The notes under the pieces: generated by a model
Databases searched by the model: none
What the model saw: the letters and a program-made list of their open reading frames with translations, nothing else
What the model was told of the DNA's origin: nothing
Shown: in pieces, positions 61,765-64,000 of the stretch
Numbering within the stretch: position 1 is the first letter of the stretch
Layout: every line of letters starts with the position of its first letter
Translations under genes and position numbers: made by a program
NCBI GenBank assembly: GCA_035236585.1
Contig: CP141128.1
Location: 39,910,684-39,974,683, forward strand
Length of the DNA: 64,000 nucleotides
Source: Warburgia ugandensis
Taxonomy: Eukaryota > Streptophyta > Magnoliopsida > Canellales > Canellaceae
Direction: 5' to 3'

Positions 61765-62809
61765 CATGACCATGCATGCGGGGGCCATTTCAATTCTAGA
61801 AAGAAATCTACAAAGATTTTGTAGTGTGGCTTTTATTGGATCACCATTTTTAGAGATTCACATTCTATTACATAACATGTTCTAGATGTCAATAATTAGG
61901 GAGTAAAAGAAAAAGAAATATGATACCTCTGAACCCCATTCCTATCATTAAAATTTTTGATGTTTGGGGAATTGACTTTATGGGACCTTTACCCAATTCC
62001 CTTAGTTATATGTACATCCTTGTGGGAATGCACTATGTGTCCAAATGGGTCAAAGCCATACCACACAAGACTAATGACCACAATGTGGTGGTCAAGTTTT
62101 TAAAGGAGAAAATATGTACGCACTTTGGTACCTCAAGGGCCATAATTAGTGATGAGGGACACTTTTGCAATAAAGTGTTTGACAATTTAATTAAAAGATA
62201 TGGTGTTACCCAAAGGATTGCTATCTCTTATCATCCTTAGACTAGTGGATAGGTAGAAGTGTCAAATAGGAAGATAAAGTAAATTTTAACAAATACAGTT
62301 AATCCAAATAGGAAAGACTAGACTTTGAGACTTAGTGATGCTTTATGGGCCTAACAAACTATAAACAAGACCCCTATAAGCATGTCACCCTACCATCTAG
62401 TCTATGGAAAGGCCTATCACGTACTAGTAGAACTCAGGCATAAAGCATATTGGTCCATTAAAAAGTTCAGTTTTGACCTAAATGCTGCTGGGACTCATCG
62501 AAAGCTCTAACTTATTGAGTTGGAGATCTAAGAAAAGATGAATATGAGTCAACTAAGATTTACAAAGACCACATGAAAAGCCATCATGATAAACGCATTC
62601 TACGAAAGTCCTTCACCCCATGACAAAAAGTCCTTTTGTATAATTCTGGATTGCATGTATTTCCTGAAAAATGTCAATCTCGATGGACTAAACCCTGCAC
62701 AGTAAGTAATGTCTATCCTCACAAGGTAGTCGAGATTTCCAAAGTCAATGGGCAAAGATTAAAGCCCTATCTAGAGTTGGTAAACCTTAAAGTGGAAGAA
62801 CTTTGCTAG
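61765..62809 (+). pseudogene. Integrase of element H, broken
   Basis: Zinc-binding part: HDHACGGHFNSRKKSTKIL, then a frameshift before CSRC. Catalytic core in the open stretch 61920-62240: FDVWGIDFMGPLPNSLSY, YVSKWVKAIPHKTNDHN, FGTSRAIISDEGHFCNKVFD. Both Asp residues of the DDE triad are kept, though two residues are missing around SDEGHF. The Glu lies in VEVSNRK near 62255, behind a stop. The C-terminal part continues with PISMSPYHLVYGKAYHVLVE and [15 protein letters not shown]. Several stops are present. The sequence passes from the LTR end to integrase within 40 bases, so gag, protease, RT and RNase H are deleted. Confidence 0.85.
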
Positions 62810-64000
62810 AAGAACTAGTCTACCAGAACCCACCATAGTACATCCCATAACACCAGCATCCATCATGAGTCTAGCATTCATCACTGTCATTCATTATTGC
62901 ATAGTATTGTATGTCTAGCTGAAGACGTCAAACTTAGCATTTACTGGGAGGCAACTAAGGGATTTTCTTTAGAATCTCATTATTCTACACTACCCATTTG
63001 TCATACAGAGACCTATGTTTCAAAACAATGGGGACAATGTTTAGTTCAGGCTATGACCTGTAGATATGTATGAGATTTTTAAGTTTTCTTATATTTTTGA
63101 AAAAAAATATCTAAGTTTCCAAAGTTTTTAAGGTCAAAATTCCTTTACTATGATGAGAATTAGATTTCAAAAGCTTAGTGTTTCTCCTATTTGAACTTCT
63201 TAATAGAAATGCATATGGTTAATTATGCATTTTATTCAAGTGTTAAAGTGTTTAATGAAAGGTCAATCTCTGAACACACTTACACACAGTACATAGTCTA
63301 GAGTAATAGATAGTTATGACTTAGAGACCCTTAAGAAAATTAGTGGTGACCTATATACCCAAGTGAGTATTAGAGATTATCATATTTTCTGAGGGTTATA
63401 AGTAATTCCATATTTTCTTAAGTGATCATTAATTTTTAAAGATCCTAGTATCTTTATTTTTGTGAATTGCCAGGAAACAATATGAGTACTAAATTTCTTT
63501 CCTAAACATTTATTAAATTTGATAGGCTTTAAGAAACCTAGGAAATCATGTGTGCCATCCTTATTTCAAACCATATACATAAAGCCTACCTAGAATAAAA
63601 TACCACTAGTGAGACACTTTTAGCCTCTTGCTAAGCCTTTTCCTTTCAAAACCGTATTTACCATAACCCAAAAACTAAGTAAAATATCCATTACCTATCT
63701 GTCGAAATGAGTAGAGATAGTAGAAAAAGAACAAGAGTCTTAGAAGTGAAGTTTATACAAAGAAAAAGCCTTTCCCTCAAAGAAAAGAAATATAAAAAAA
63801 AAAAGAAAATTATGAACAGAAAGGAAAAATATAAAAAAATATTCACTATAGTACAATCAAAAGAAAAGTTGTCCACACAATTATTGAATACATGTACACA
63901 AATTTGAAACATTGAATCCTTTTTGCCCATTTTTTTAGAACCATTCCCAAGCCTGTGTTTCTTCCTATCCAAAGACCTGTAGATGTTAAGGGGGGAAATA
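62810..64000 (+). other. Non-coding 3' region of element H (continues past window)
   Basis: Post-integrase region shared with elements D, E and F: CTGGGAGGCAACTAAGGG, GGGGACAATGTTTAG, AGGCTTTAAGAAACCTAGG, an A/AAG-rich stretch (63760-63840) and GAAAAGTTGTCC. The polypurine tract and 3' LTR should lie beyond 64000. Confidence 0.6.

Overview
The window looks like plant nuclear intergenic DNA. It is AT-rich, has no intact host gene, and is almost entirely nested, decayed transposable elements. The plant assignment rests on Athila-like and Del/Tekay-like Ty3/gypsy retroelements, a CACTA-type DNA transposon with a Ulp1-like protease gene, and a hAT-type BED zinc-finger fragment. I cannot name the species. 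I found no tRNA, rRNA, CRISPR array or intact cellular gene.

Layout. 1-561 (-) is the 5' end of a broken hAT-type gene. From about 690 to 25745 runs what is probably one CACTA-type element, or two related ones, marked by inverted TATAGGACGGTT / AACCGTCCTATA subterminal repeats. Its only gene is a multi-exon relative of the CACTA second gene (Ptta/En/Spm-like part, then a Ulp1-like cysteine protease part, 9637-13455), broken by several stops and a frameshift. Two LTR retroelements sit inside the subterminal repeats, each with a clean 5-bp target-site duplication. One is a very long single LTR on the minus strand (809-6621, TSD TACAT). The other is an 11.1-kb tandem LTR-internal-LTR-internal-LTR array (14511-25649, TSD AGTAT).

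25746-46400 holds a short palindromic repeat and several truncated LTRs: B at 25981-28242, C at 31082-35222 and I at 43099-46400. Interleaved with them are two Athila-like pieces, D (28243-31081, +) and E (35223-43098, -). 46400-64000 holds three more fragments of the Athila-like family in alternating orientation: G (+, RT-RNase H then LTR), F (-, gag-RT-RH-INT with a 2.96-kb LTR) and H (+, LTR then integrase). Their LTRs face one another and form two long inverted repeats. Every gag/pol gene carries stops, deletions or lost catalytic residues, so none looks able to move by itself.

The strongest observation is the tandem retroelement array. Its middle LTR switches from 3'-LTR-type to 5'-LTR-type diagnostic bases within a gap of about 23 bp, as expected from unequal crossing-over between the two LTRs of one element. 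I found no convincing new biological system. What stands out is genome-evolution structure: the array, facing LTR pairs, a mosaic LTR, a 174-nt pure purine tract and a duplicated terminal exon.
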